NCBI GenBank assembly: GCA_037349105.1
Contig: JAYJMM010000082.1
Location: 992,001 to 1,056,000, forward strand
Direction: 5' to 3'
Length of the DNA stretch: 64,000 bases
Source: Limnomonas spitsbergensis
Taxonomy: Eukaryota; Chlorophyta; Chlorophyceae; Chlamydomonadales
This document shows positions 1 to 14,800 of this stretch, in pieces. Under the pieces are notes generated by a model. It saw only the letters and a list, made by a program, of their open reading frames with translations. It was not told the origin of the DNA and did not search any database. Numbering within the stretch: the first letter of the stretch is position 1; every line of letters starts with the position of its first letter. Made by a program: the position numbers and the translations under genes.

Positions 1-1538
1 TCCTAATTTATGTTAATAACGTTATTAGCCTCTGGTCCCTGCTTAAATAAAGCTCGGCCACGTCAGCAAACATAAAGTCAGCTAGGAAAGTCAAGGGAGA
101 AGGTACAAGAGGAAAGAAAGGAACGCAAGTGCACCTCCCAACAACAAAAACAACAACAAAAAAGGTCAGACAAACTGTATCCCCTGTACCTGAAAAAACT
201 AGCCTTCAAACAACTAAACTACAAGTTCCACAAAAGCCAGGGCCTCCCACTCCTGCCTCCGGGCTATCCCAGCTGAGAGAGGAAAAAGGAGAGGAACTTA
301 AGACGAGAAAAGACAGAAAGGAGCATAAAGGACAAAGAGCCCCCCCGCCCCCCCTCCCAGAAAACGGAAAGTTGGGCCCAAGGTCCCTGCCCTTCAACGC
401 AAGAGAGAGACAAAATAATGTCAATGACATGTGTGCATGCAATCTCTTATCTCATCCCGCAGCCTGAAGCAACATGCAGAAGTGACCTGTAACGATAATA
501 ATATACATCACAGGAGGGGGCATCAGATGAGCGGAAGTCCATCGAAGGAGCTGGCCCACTCGTCCCAGGGCCGTGGGCTGTAATTTGTCGGTTTGTGCCT
601 CGAAGATGAATGTTATATTGTTGTAATTACTGCAACATATAGATATTGCTGCTAGTGCCTCGTTTCGCTTTGAGTCAGTTTCCTTCACCCTGCTCTTCAA
701 TAGCTAGGCATGATCCCTGGCACCGTTGTATTCAGTGCTTTGCCGATTGCGGCAATTGATATTTTTTAAACATCACCCCCCTCTCAATCACCGTAATTTC
801 GAGGCAACAAAATTAAGGGACTGTGATTACTTGACAATTTCTGAATTATTGCGCAGTTGCTCATCACTGGTTAACTTATTTTCTCATATACCGTTTGTTC
901 TGAATTCTATGCTGTTAATGTGACATGCATAATGCAAGCTTTTCTAGTTGGATTTTTGTTTGCCGACGTGACCGAGCTTTATTTGAGCAGGGCCAGGAGG
1001 TATAACATCATAGACACAAGAAAAGTGCGGGGATTTACATTCTCGCCCTACAACTTCCCCCCCAGCTGATACAGATGTGATCCGTAATGCGCCAGGTGCT
1101 CAATATAAACATGAACTCATCATTTACAAGACATCTAAATTGACCATTCATCAGCGCTCTTCAGTATCGTGTCCCTTCCTAATAAATCAACCCGACTTTT
1201 ATTCGTCTTCAGTCAGTTTTCAGCCACCATCCCGTCGCATGTATGCTCAGCAAACCTGCATGTCAGACACCCTGTCCGGTTCCAACCCCTCCATTTCATC
1301 TTCACGACCCATCAGGCCATCACCCCTCTGCCACCCAACACCGAAGTGGCTGACGTGTCGACGTCTGGGATGCACCTTGACCGCCCCCTTCGACAGTCAA
1401 GGCCTGGTCAAGGCTCATCCTAGAAGAAAAAAATAACGAGGGACACATGAATAAACACAGTCGGCCACACACCGCAGCATGGCATCCCTAAGGCACACTT
1501 GCAGAGCAGCTGCCGAGAGAAAGTTTCTGCGACCTTCC
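1..1538. other. Intergenic region 3' of DNAJC2
   Basis: No credible gene is present. The small open frames lack codon bias and homology I can recognise. Two copies of a short SINE-like element lie here in opposite orientation (20-75 and 948-1012). The 3' UTR and polyadenylation signal of DNAJC2 should lie just below 1539. Confidence 0.5.
20..1012. repeat. Inverted pair of SINE-like copies (family A)
   Basis: The stretch 20-75 (minus) and 948-1012 (plus) are about 80% identical and share the core CCGAGCTTTATTT followed by AGCAGGGCC. Related copies lie at 29177-29235, 31822-31880 and 49262-49315. The TGGCCGAG core resembles box A of tRNA-Leu/Ser, which suggests a tRNA-derived SINE head. This is a tentative classification. 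The pair could alternatively be terminal inverted repeats of one roughly 1-kb element. Confidence 0.45.
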
Positions 1539-2773
1539 TCATTCCGCAGTGCCTGCTGCTGCTGCACCCTTCCTCATCCGGAATTCGTCGCGCATCTCTT
1601 TGAACCGCTTAAAGCACTGCGCCTTGCTCTTGCCCGGAACCACCGTCGCCACGTGCGTCCACCTGGACAGTGTGGAGGGTGTGGATGTTCAGGGTTTGGG
1701 TTCAAGGTTCAGGCTTGAAACCCTGGACCAGCATGTGTCACATTTCAGATTGATGACTTGTAATTTCTGTGAGCCTGAAGTTTGAAAGAGTGTGAACATG
1801 TCAAAAGGTGTGGGCGCAAACAGTCTTTCAAGGCCTGGACGGTGGTTACCACGTACGTCGACATAAGCAAAGTAGACGGGGTGCTTGACTGGCGGCTAAA
1901 TAAAGAGAACAGTACCCTCCGGAAGGAAACAGTGCGTCACAAGCCCGAGAAACCGCAGGCAACCACACCCATTCATCCCCCCCCCCTCCTCCTCCTGCCC
2001 GCCGCCACCCTCCCACCGGTCATCTTGGTCCTTCCCAAACTGCTTCAGGGCGGCCACCAACGCCAGCGCCTGCTCATCGCTCCACTCCCCAGAGTCCGCC
2101 GCTGCCGCCGCTGCTGGTGCGGCAGGCACCGCCTTGGCTGCGGGTGGCGCCTCTGCTGCTGCCGGGGCTGCTGCTGCTGTGGCTGCTGCTACAGGTGGTG
2201 GTGCCTTGGCTGCTGCCACCGCCGCGGACAGCTCTGCAAGGCTGACCCCGTTTTGGAGTGCCGTCATGGCATCCACCCCGAGCGTGGCGGCCGCCTCACC
2301 CATTAGCGTGACCTCGACGTCCGTAAATGCGTTGCATCGCAGATCCGCCTACATAAGGGTTCAGGTTTTAGGGTTTTGGTTTTAGGGTTTTGTTTTTTTA
2401 TTTTAGGGTTTTGGTTTAAGATTTGGGGTTTAGAGTTTTGGTTGTAGGGTTTAGGGTGTAGCGTGACTTCAACGTCCGTGAATGCATTGCATCGCAGATC
2501 CGCCTGCAGGGAGGTTGAGGGTTGAGGGTTTTGAGGTTGAGGGTTAAGAGGTCATGATTCAGCGACAAGTCTGCCGCGCAGGGTGTGTGTGGCACACAAC
2601 ATTTTGTTTTTTAGCTTTATAGCACTGGTGATGTTTTTGATGCCGGCTCCTGTGATATGTCCTCTGCTTGCTCCTCCAGTCCCAGTGACTTTCTTTCTAC
2701 GCTTATGGCGCGGATGTGGCTTCGGCCCAGGCTGTGCTGTTTCCTTCATTCTCACGCATCCCACGGGTTGTAG

Positions 2774-2840
<67 letters not shown>

Positions 2841-5800
2841 TCCAGTCCTAACTTCAAGTCCCTCTCAGCCCGCATCCCATTGACCAATCGATTTCAAACA
2901 AAACTATGGGATGTTGCAATGCCATCCCTCACCTGAGACGTGACCTCTGCCCGCTTCTTCTGCCCCGACTTGAAATCCTCCCCAGTCAGGCTGCACCCCA
3001 TCCATCGATTTCATTTAAAAACGAAACTACTGCATCCTGCGATATGACCTATCCCTCACCCGAGACGCGAACCCTGCCCCCTTCTCCTCCCCCAACTTCA
3101 AATCCCTTTAAACCGTATCGTATTGACCAATTCAGTGAAAACAAAAATACAGGATCCTGTGTCACAACATCCGACCGTACCTCCTGTCCCAACTTCCCCC
3201 CCCTCATGCACCAGAGCTGGCAAATACTGGCATCAAGTGCCATGCTTCTGACGCTCAGAGTTGGTAGATACCACCCTGCTTCAACTCCTCAGCCGCATCC
3301 CGTCGATCAATAGATCTAAAACAAAACTATCGGACCTTGCAATGCCATCCCTCACCTGTGACGTGACCTCTACCCGTTTCTTCTGCCCCGACTTGCAATC
3401 CTGATCAGTCAGGCTGCACCCTATCCATCAATTTAATTAAAATATAAACAGCATCCCTCCATGTGCTCTATCCCTCACCTGAGACGTGACCTCTGCCCGC
3501 TTCTTCTGCCCCGACTTGAAATCCTCTTGCGCTCGAAACCTGCTCACGCTCATGCCCTGCTTTTCCTTGACCATCAGCAGCACCTCCTCGAGGGTACGAG
3601 TGCGGATGTAAGCTGCCACTTGCTCCCACCGCTTGGGCGTGCCCTGTGACGGCACATGTTGGTGTTAGGGTTCGCGTACGGATGTAAGCGGCCTCTCGCT
3701 CCCACCGCGTGGGCGTGCCCTGTGACGGCAAATGTTGGTGTTAGGGTTCGCGTACGGATGTCAGCGGCCACTTGCTCCCACCGCTTTGGAGTGCCTTGCG
3801 GAGGCACATCCTTATGTTGGGTGAGTGAACTAGTCTACAATATTTCCATAGGACAATAGGGTATAGTTCCTTTCTTTCTTTCTTTGGAGAAACTAGAAGC
3901 AGGAACAGACTGGGCAAACAGCATCAAGAGGAGCAGCAGTCTGTTCCTCACACCCTCACGCCTCAGCGCCGACATGATTGGAGGTCGATTTTTTGTCTTC
4001 AAGTCCTATTGAATCCTCTTCATCCGTCAGTGCCCACTTCATGGATCTCGGCAACAGAATGGATATTGTCCAGAACCCCGAATACTCTCAAAAATCTGTT
4101 CAAAACCCTAGAACTTATTCCTTCAATTTCTACCAGATGGATCTTGACCATAGCACTGTCCAGCACACCCAAAGATTCTGAGTGAGGGTTGATGCAATTT
4201 GAAATTTTGAATCCTAAACCCTGTTCCCTCTCTGCTCACCTGTGGGAGTTTGGCCACAGCTTTATCCAGCAAAACCAGGATTCCAAGTCGGGGTTAATAC
4301 TCTGGAGTCTTAAACCTGATACCTAAAACCTATCCCCTCACCGCCTTCTTGCCGGATTTCGGCCACAGCTTTATCCAGCAACGCCAGGATTTCGAGTCAG
4401 GGTTAATACTGTGCAGTCCTAAACCTGATACCTAAAACTTGTCCCCTCACTGCTCACCTGCGGGAATTTCGCCACAGCTTTATCCAGCATTCGGACCTCC
4501 TCGTCGCCCCACTCTCTAAGAGCGTCCAGCTTCCGCTGGTGCTCCTGTTTGGCAGCTTCCTGCAACAGGGTTCAAAGGGGCGGTGTTGGCGCAGGATGAT
4601 GGAGAGGGAGGGGGAGGGGCTGTTGGGCAGTAATGAGGCGCTGTCGGGCAGCTTCATATCGGCTTCATGTCAGCTTCCTTCCGCTGGTGCTCCTGCTTGG
4701 CAGCTTTCTGTAACAGGGTTCAGGAGTCGGTGTTGAAGGAAGCAGGTTTTGGCAGCTTCCTGTCAGCTTCTTTTTGCAGGTGCACCTGCTTGGCAGCTTC
4801 TTGTAACAGGGGTCAGGGGAGCGGAACTGAGAGCAGCGGGTTGAGCAGCTTCCTGTCAACTTCTTTCCCCTTATGCACCAGCTCGGCAGCTTCTTGTAAC
4901 AGGGGTCAAGGGAGCAGTATTGCGAGCAGTAGGGCTGGGCAGCTTACTGCCAACTTCCTTTTGCTTGGGCACCAGCTTGACAGCTTTCCTGTACCAGCAT
5001 TTAAGGGGCGGTATTGAAGGAAGCGGGGCTTGACAGCTTCCTGTCAGCTTCTTTCTGCTGGTGCACCTGCTTGGCAGCTTCTTGTAACAGGGGTCAGAGG
5101 CGGTATTGAGAGCAACGGGTTGGTCAGCTTCCTGTCAGCTTCCCTTTGCTGGTGCACCTGCTTGGCAGCTTCTTTTAGCATGGGTCAGGGAGTGGTGTTG
5201 AAGGAAGCGGGGTTGAGCAGCTTCCTGTCAGCTTCCTTGTGTTGGTGCACCTCCTTGACAGCTTTTTTTAACAGAGGCCAGGGGGCGGTATTGAGAGCAA
5301 CGGGCTGGGCAGCTCCCTGTCAGTTTCCTTTTGCTGGTGCACCTGCCTAGCAGCTCCCCGCACTACATAACCCTGTCAGAGTGCTTTTGTTAAGGTTCGG
5401 GGTTCAGGGTACGTTTTTCAAATACATAAACCTCTGCCAATGAATCAGAAATGCACTCTGCCCGTAAATCATCCTTATGGATTTACGGGAATAGTGCATT
5501 TCTAATTAAAAGAAGGCAGAAACCTTACCTTGGTTGCCTCCTCTTGCCCCTTCTTGAACTGCTCCTTGGCCCGCAGCTCCTTCTCGTCGTTGGTCATCAG
5601 CTGGTCCACCTGCTTGACTGCGAGCTCCCGCTGCTGCTCCCTAGGGCCATGGTCGGGGGGAGAAACAGATTACAGAAGTGGCGGTGGCAGCAGTGAACAA
5701 GGCGTCCAGCAAATAGGACCAACAGCTGCTGCTCCCTGGGGCCATGGCAGAGGGTGGAACACAGATCACAGGAGAGGCAGTGGCAGCAATGTGGAACAGG

Positions 5801-8800
5801 GTGCCAGGCAAGTAGGACCAACAGCTGCTGCTCCCAGGGGTCGTGGCAAAAGTAGTGATGATGGCAACAGGGAGGAGGATATAAGGAGCATGATGAGGAA
5901 ACAGGAAGAAGGGGACCGGGCAGCAAAAGGAGGCAGCACAGGGGAGGGGAGGAGAGGCTGCTGGGGAGGCAGTGGGAGGAGGGGACGGGGCAGTGGGACG
6001 AGGCAGCAAAGATTGAGGGGGGAGGCGGTGGAGAGGAGGGGAGGAGGCAGTGAAGAGGAGGGAGGGAGGGAGGGAGGGAGGGAGGAGGTAGTCTGGGGGA
6101 GGGAAGGAGGCAATGAAGGCATGAGGCAGCAGGAGGATGCAGCAGAAAGGAGGAGAAAAGGCAATTAAAAGAACCGGGATGCTGGGCGAGAGGCTGCAAG
6201 CAGCACCCCTGAGGAGTGAGGGAAGCACAACAAATGAGTCAAGGAGCGGAAGTGGGAAGGGGAGGAGCAGAAGTTGGGAGGAGCAGGGCAGAAGTTGGGA
6301 GGAGAGGAGCAGAAGTTGGGAGGAGAGGAGCAAAACTGGGGAGGAGAGGAGCAGAAGTGGGGAGGGGAGGAGCAGAAGTGGGGAGGGGAGGGGCAGCATA
6401 CCACCCACCTTGTCACCCCAAACTGGCTGAGCGCGTTGCACAGCTCCTGGAGCGGCTCCAGCTCCATCTTGCTTGTCAACTTATCCAGGTCATCATCGTC
6501 CAACAACCGATCAGGGCCCCCTGGGAGCGGGTTCAGCGTAGGGGTCAGGGTTCAGCATGCGTTCTAGGGTTTAAGGTTCAGCATGCGGTTCAGGGTTCAG
6601 TATTCAGCGTATGCAGGGTTCAGGTTCAACATGCGTAGGGTTCAGGGTTCAACATGCGTAGGCCCTGAACCCGGCATTGGCCATGTTCATTTCAATGTGC
6701 GCAACCGATACACTACGATTGACAGGCTGCTGGGCAGGTACCACAAGGCCTAACAGTCAGAGGGAATAAATCGGTTAATTTCGTTATTTTTGAAAGTGTG
6801 AAAAAAAACCCACACTGCCGGCCACTTTTCGAGCCCCGGCTGGCTTGGGCGGACCTAAATAAATACCCTTCCCGGCAAAAAACGGCTATTTGGCTACCCC
6901 CAGCCCTTCCCTAGTTCAGGGCTCATCATGCGTTTCAGGGTTCAGGATTCAGCATGTGCAGGGTGCAAGGTTCAACGTACGTAGGGTTCCGTGGTTCAGC
7001 AAGCGTAAGGTTCAGGGCTCAAGGTTCAGGGTCCAGCATGTGTAAGGTCCAGGGTTCAGCAAGCGTAGGGCTCATCGTGTGTAGAGTAATAAGTGTAGAT
7101 GTTTGAATGAACATACCGTTATGCACATGCAGGATGCAGCGCGTGGAGGGGGCAGTGCGGTGCAGCTCCCTGCCCCCTCCCACCGTCTCCCTCGTTGATG
7201 GCCCTTCGCCGCTGCAGCTCCTTTATGACCTTATTGGCAAGTTACCAGAACTGCTTGACATCCATTACTCCCCTGGCAGCCATGCCCCACCTCTCCCCTT
7301 ACTCCCCTACCAGCCGTGCCCCACCTCTCCCCCTACTCCCCTACCAGCCATGCCCCACCTCTCCCTTTACTCCACTACCAGCATGCCACACCTCTCCCCC
7401 TTCTCCCCTACCAGCATGCCCCACCTCTCCCCCAACTCCCCGACCAGCCGTGCCCCACCTCTCCCAACTGCATTTACATGTTGGGAGGCCCCACCTCTCC
7501 CCTTACTCCCCTACCAGCCGTGCCCCACCTCTCCCCTTACTCCCCTACCAGCCATGCCCCACCTCTCCCTTTACTCCCCTACCAGCCATGCCCCACCTCT
7601 CCCTTTACTCCACTACCAGCATGCCACACCTCTCCCCCTTCTCCCCTACCAGCATGCCCCACCTCTCCCCCAACTCCCCGACCAGCCGTGCCCCACCTCT
7701 CCCAACTGCATTTACATGTTGGGAGGCCCCACCTCTCCCCTTACTCCCCTACCAGCCTTGCCCCACCTCTCCCCTTACTCCCCTACCAGCCATGCCCCAC
7801 CTCGCCCCCACTCCCCTACCCTCCCTGCCCCACCCCACCCCACTCCCCTACCTTCTCCCTCGTTTATGGCCCGCAAGCGTTGCCGCTCCTTCTTCATCGC
7901 CTTCTTGGCCAGTTCCCGGACCCGCTTGGCCTCCTCGGCCCTCTTCCGCTCCTCCTCCATTGCAATCCGCTTGGCCTGACAGGCAAATGGGCAAAAGGGG
8001 AAAGGATGACGAGTGTGGAGTGGGAGGAGGCTACATGCGTGTGAAGGGTAAGGCGTTCACATGCTTATGAATTATTAAGTGTGAGGGCTTGGGATGCATG
8101 TCACTATTGAAGGTGGGAGGGGGGCAGAGGCATATCAAGTGGGAGAGTGCCACATGCATATAACTATACAAGGTGTGGGAGGGGGGCACACGAGCCCAGG
8201 CATCAGCAACCAGGGGGGGAGAGCGGAAAGAACAGATTTAACATGCCGGCCAATTAGGCCAAGGGGCGAGGACCAGGGGGACGAGGGGGGGGATATGCCT
8301 GCTCTCTACACCCAGGAGACCAAGGGGACCGGGGTGTACACCCAGAGGGGGGCACCAAGGACGAGGGGGGAGGGGGGGGGGGCTGCCATCTAGCCCAGGC
8401 AGCGACGACCAGGGGGGGAGAGCGGAAAGAAAATATTGAACATGCCAGCCATTTAGGCCAAGAAACGAGGACCAGGGGGACGGGGGAGGGGGGGGCATTA
8501 TGTCTGCTCTCTAGACCAAGGAGCAAGGTATACACCCCAGAGGTAGGGGAGGCGGAGGGTGCGACCAAAGGAGTGAGGACCAGGAGGACGCAGCCCCTAC
8601 ATTCATGTACAGATACCTATAGATACCTACGGATACCTCATGTACCCTCATGTACCTTCATGTACCCTCATGTACAGATACCTATAGATACCTACGGATA
8701 CCTCATGTACCTTCATGTACCCTCATGTACCTTCATGTACCCTCATGTACCCTCATGTACAGATACCTATAGATACCTACGGATACCTCATGTACCTTCA

Positions 8801-11800
8801 TGTACCCTCATGTACCCTCATGTACCTTCATGTACCCTCATGTACCTTCATGTACCCTCATGTACCCTCATGTACAGATACCTATAGATACCTACGGATA
8901 CCTCATGTACCTTCATGTACCCTCATGTACCTTCATGTACCTTCATGTACCCTCATATACCTTCATGTACCCTCATGTACCTTCATGTACCCTCATGTAC
9001 CCTCATGTACCCTCATGTACCTTCATGTACCCTCATGTACCCTCATGCACCCTCATGTACCTTCATGTACCCTCATGTACCTTCATGTACCCTCATGTAC
9101 CCTCATGTACCCTCATGTACCCTCATGTACCTTCATGTACCCTCATGTACCCTCATGTACCCTCATGTACCTTCATGTACCTTCATATACCCTCATGTAC
9201 CTTCATGTACCCTCATGTACCCTCATGCACCTTCATGTACCCTCATGTACCCTCATGTACCTTCATGTACCCTCATGTACCCTCATGTACCTTCATGTAC
9301 CCTCATGCACCCTCATGTACCTTCATGTACCTTCATGTACCTTCATGTACCTTCATGTACCCTCATGTACCCTCATGTACCTTCATGTACCTTCATGTAC
9401 CTTCATGTACCCTCATGTACCTTCATGTACCTTCATGTACCCTCATGTAACTTCATGTACCCTCATGTACCTTCATGTACCCTCATGTACCTTCATGTAC
9501 CCTCATGTACCTTTATGTACCCTCATGTACCTCCAGTTATTTACTTTGGCTCGCCTTGAAAATGCGTAGACTCCCTCGTTCATCGTCTCTTGGTTGACCT
9601 CAAGACACCCAGCCACTGACAGGCATTTGGTTTTAGTCCATTTAAGAGTCTAAGCATAGATCAGCTCCCCCAATTGAGCCCCGCCCCGCTCTGCCCCGCC
9701 CTGTCCCGCACCTCCTCCGCTTCCACCTACTTGCGCTAAGCCTCCTCCACCACCTGCCAGGGTCAAGCGTTAACCCCCTCTCCCGACTTAGCCCTCTCTG
9801 CCCCACACCACTCCTCCCCGCCCCGCATCTCCACTTCCGCCCTCTTGTGCTCTGCCCCCTCAACCACCCACCACGTTCAAGTGTAACCCCCCTCTCCCGA
9901 CTTACCCTTCTCGGCCCCACGCCGCTCCTCCCCGCCCCGCATCTCCTCTTCCGCCTTCTTGTGCTCAGCCTCCTCCACCACCTGCCAGGTTCAAGCGTCC
10001 CCCCCCCCCCTCCTGATTTCACCCTCTCTGCTCCGTACCGCACCTCCTCCTCTTCCGCCTTCTTGCGCTCAGCCTCCTCAATCACTCGCCGCCGCGCCTC
10101 CTCCTTCTCCGCCTTCTTTCGCTCCCTGCATGACGCGCATGCCGAGATACATGGAACAGAGATGGTAAACTGTGTGGATGTGGCTTCGGCCCCGAGCTGC
10201 GCTGTTCCCTTAACCTGCACGCCCCTAGGGGGGCGTAGTTTTCTTTCTTTCCTTGGAACAGAGGGAGCAGCGGAGGAAGGGCAGCTTCCCCCTAGGATGG
10301 AAAGGTGGGACAGAGGTGGAGCCCTCGGCAGTGTTTATTTTTTGGTCACAAGTCCACCTTCAACAGGCCGCTCCATGGCCGTTAAAGGCCCGATTGGGAC
10401 CATACTTGGGCCGGCCTACGACTGGTGACCAGAGCAGCCTGGATGGCCATAAATGGGCTCCCCGGCCAAAGACCGGAGTGTAGCTGACATGTAGATGAAT
10501 CACAACAAAAGAAACACTGGCCCTCAGGCAGGGATGAGTTCCACATAGGGAGAGGGTACTCTCCTGCTCTCCTTCTAGAGATATGTTCCACAAAGGGAAG
10601 GCAAGCCCCTCAGGGGGAAAACATCGTACATTCATACATTGGACAGATGTCCATTAGGTTCACATTCTTGGCCAGACATCCACTCACTTTGCCAGCCTGT
10701 CATGCATCCAGCCTACACACTCACTTTTCCAGCCGGTTGTCCTCCCTCCTCACTTCTTGGCAATGTGTGAGGGTACACGTGATAGGCATTCTTGCAAGAC
10801 ATCCACTCAAAAAAACACCCACCAACTCACGCATCCAGCAGTCCAACAAACACACTTTTCCAGCCGGTCATTCTCCCAACCAGCAGTCCTACACACTTTT
10901 CCAGCCGTTCATTCTCCCAACCAGCAGTCCTACACACTTTTCCAGCCGGTCATTCTCCCAACCAGCAGTCCTACACACTTTTCCAGCCGTTCATTCTCCC
11001 AACCAGCAGTCCTACACACTTTTCCAGCCGGTCATTCTCCCAACCAGCAGTCCTACACACTTTTCCAGCCGTTCATTCATCCAGCCAGCAGTCCAACACA
11101 CTTTTCCAGCCGGTCATTCATCCAGCCAGCAGTCCTACACACATTTCCAGCCGGTCATTCATCCAGCCAGCAGTCCTACACACATTTCCAGCCGGTCATT
11201 CATCCAGCCAGCAGTCCTACACACATTTCCAGCCGGTCATTCATCCAGCCAGCAGTCCTACACACATTTCCAGCCGGTCATTCATCCAGCCAGCAGTCCT
11301 ACACACATTTCCAGCCGGTCATTCATCCAGCCAGCAGTCCTACACACTTTTCCAGCCGGTCATTCATCCAGCCAGCAGTCCTACACACATTTCCAGCCGG
11401 TCATTCATCCAGCCAGCAGTCCTACACACATTTCCAGCCGGTCATTCATCCAGCCAGCAGTCCTACACACATTTCCAGCCGGTCATTCATCCAGCCAGCA
11501 GTCCAACACACTTTTCCAGCCGGTCATTCATCCAGCCAGCAGTCCTACACACATTTCCAGCCGGTCATTCATCCAGCCAGCAGTCCTACACACTTTTCCA
11601 GCCGTTCATTCTCCCAACCAGCAGTCCTACACACATTTCCAGCCGGTCATTCATCCAGCCAGCAGTCCTACACACATTTCCAGCCGGTCATTCATCCAGC
11701 CAGCAGTCCAACACACTTTTCCAGCCGGTCATTCATCCAGCCAGCAGTCCTACACACATTTCCAGCCGGTCATTCATCCAGCCAGCAGTCCTACACACTC

Positions 11801-14800
11801 ACTTTTCCAGCCGGTCGTCCTCCTTCTTCTTGGCAATACGCGGATCGATCCGGTACGCGTTCTCCACAAACTCCTTCATCCGCTTCTGGTCCTCCTTCTT
11901 GGCCTTCTCGCGCAGCTTGCTGTTGTTGCGCTCGATCCACCGCCGGTGCTCGCGGCCCTCACAACCCTCCACATCCTCCTCATCAGGATGCGGGAACTCA
12001 CGCCATGACCTGTTGGGCACAGGGAGGAGAAAGCAGCCTCAGCCTTTCCTCTTCCTTTCTGCTTACTTTCCTCTTTTCTCGAGTACATCGCCTATCGCAT
12101 CAGGATGGGGGAACTCGCACCATGACCAAACACAGGGGTTGCAAGGATTGGGCACTTGACACAGTTGCGGTGCATCTCCACAGCATCCTCGTAAGGATGG
12201 GGAAAACTCGCGCCATGACCTGATAACGGAAGATGAGATGCAAAAAGTGGGTAAATCCGTTTTCTGCACACTCCTGCTCTTCTTTTCAGCTTCCTTTCCA
12301 TATTTTTTGAACTCGGTGCAATCCTCATCAGGATGTGGGAACTCGCGCCAGGACCTGACACATGATGAGATTGCTTTGCTGGGACTTAACAAGGTGTGAG
12401 GCCGGCCGCCCAACCCCAAATGAGATGAGATGCAAGGAGTAGTATCACAGCCTTTACATTGTTATCCACCCTTTATTGCCGTAAACTCCCATGGTACCAG
12501 AATTTGCAGCACTCAACTGAGGCCATACCAAAGGAAGTCGTACAACTTACTTGAATCCATACCAGAAGCCACAGCAGGCTGTCCCCACCACCAGACCCAC
12601 ACTTCCCCTGTCACAGCACTCACTTGAATCCATACCAGAAGTCGTAGAACTTGCTGACCTCCTCATAGGGCGTGTTGTCGTCACCCAGGTCGGGGACGGG
12701 ACCGGAGGTCTCCAGAGACCACTTGGAGTTGCGGCGGAAGGCCGGCGCAAACACCTGCGGGACGTGTTAGGGTTTAGGATTAAGGGTTTAGGGTTTAAGG
12801 GCAGCTAAACCCTAGACACTGATCAGTTCGGAGCTCACCAGAGACACTTAGAGTTGCGGCGGAAGGCGGGCGCATACACCTGCGGGACGTGTTAGGGTTA
12901 AGGGTTTAAGGGTAGCTAAACCATATACACTCATCACTTGAAGTTGCGGCGGAAGGCGGGCGCAAACACCTGCGAGACGTGTTAGGGTGAAGTGTTGAAG
13001 AATAGCTAAACCCTGTACACTCATCAGTTTGAGGCTTAAGATCAGGCGGATGGCGGGTGCAAGCACCTTATAGGTTCACGTTTCTAGTTCAGACACAGTG
13101 AGAGCAACAGCAATGCTTGCGGGGTTCAGTGTTAGGGTTTAGCGGCTAAAACGGTGAGGCACACCACCGTGCAGGGTTTTAAAACAAACGGTGACACACA
13201 TGCTCAGTCACATGCAAGCACACCCACATGTTGCGCACCTTCATGAAATCCACCGGTGCACTCTCGGCTGGAAAAGTATCATCAAACTCTTAACCCTAAA
13301 CCCTAACACGGTGCGCACCTTCATGAAATCCGCCAGTTCACTCAGTTTGGAGGATGCCATCAAATTCTGGAACCTTAACCCTAACACGGTGCGCACCTTA
13401 ATGAATTCCGCCTGTGTGCGCGCTTTTAAAAAACTGGTATCATCAAACTCTTCAAACCTAACACGTCACGCACCTTTATGAAATCCGCTGATGCACACTG
13501 TTTGGAGGGTGCCATAAAATCTTAAACCTTAAACCCTAATCAGTTCACATCTTTAGAAACTCCGCCGGTGCACATGCTTTAAAAAAGTACTGCAATTATC
13601 AAACTTTAAACCCTAAACTCTAAACCTTATAACAGTTCACACCTTAATGAAATCCACTGGTGCACACTCTGTTGGGAGGGTGTCATCAAACTCATCCACG
13701 GAGTCGAACTCGCGCCGCTTGGCTGGGTCTGACAACGTCTGCGAGCAAGGGTGGAGGGTCGAGGGTTTAGGCCTTTAGACCCAGACAATATGCTGGCGCG
13801 TCACAGCGTCAAGGCATCCACCCAACACATTAGTTGAAACAGCCATGAAGTGGGAATCGGCAGACCAGAGCAGGGGAGAGGGCCCAATCAAGCCACAAGA
13901 GAGAGATCCCCCCCCCACGTGTGCCTCTGCCCATTCCTCTCCTCCTATACCCCTTTCCCCCCACTCACAGCATAAGCCTCTTGTATCTCTTTGAGGTAGT
14001 CCTCTATCTGCTGCTCCCCTCCCCCCCATCAATCTACCTCCCCCCCCACCTCCCTATCCATCCTCCTCCTCCTCTCCCCCCCCCTCCTCCTCTTCTCCTC
14101 CTCCCCCCCCCATCAATCATCCTCCTCTCCCCCCCCTATCCCTCCTTCTCCTCCTCCCCCCCCCCCCTCTCCTCCTCATCTCCTCCTCTCCCTCCACTCA
14201 CCACATAGGCCCCCTCTATCCGCTTCTTCCCCCCCCCCCGTCAATCTTCCTCCTCTCCCCCCTTTGATCCACTCTGACTCCAAATTTGACTCCTCCTCCT
14301 CCTCCTCCTCCCCCCAACCCCTCCTCCTCTTCTCCCCCTCACCCCCCCACTCACCACATGAGCCTCTTAAATCTTTTTAAAATAGTCCTTTATCCTCTAC
14401 TCCCCTCCCCCCCCATCAATCTTCCTCCTCTCCCCCCCCCCCCCCCCCTCCTCCTCCTCATCTCCTCCTCCCCCCCACTCACTGCATAGGCCTCCTGGAT
14501 CTCCTTAAAGTAGTCCTCTATCCGCTGCTTCTCCTCCAGGTCGTCCACGTCTACGCCCACCAACTTCTTATCAGGGTGGAACTCCAAGCAAACCTTGCGG
14601 TACGCTGCAACAGTGTGAAAGGCAGGCCCATGGTCAGAGATGTTGGACAGCATTCACAAAAGTACACGTTCACCAACTTCTTATCAGATACGCTGCAACA
14701 GGGTGGGAGGCAGGCCCAGGGTCACAAGGTGTGGGACAGCATTCACACAAGTACACGTTCGCCAACTTCTTAACAGGAGGGAACTCCAAGCAAACCTTGC

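Noticed and set aside
129..467. 112-codon plus frame near the window start
   Set aside because: Low-complexity Lys/Pro-rich translation with no homology or splice context.
7107..8070. Pro-rich frames around 290 codons
   Set aside because: C/T-rich minisatellite antisense to DNAJC2; it contains true exon 9 on the other strand.
8715..9569. Long plus frames of CTLMYLHVPS-type repeats
   Set aside because: Pure translation of a 10-bp minisatellite in a DNAJC2 intron; all three frames are open.
10647..12223. Frames of 453-488 codons with HTFPAGHSSSQQSY repeats
   Set aside because: Translation of the 41-bp exon-edge minisatellite on the strand opposite to DNAJC2.
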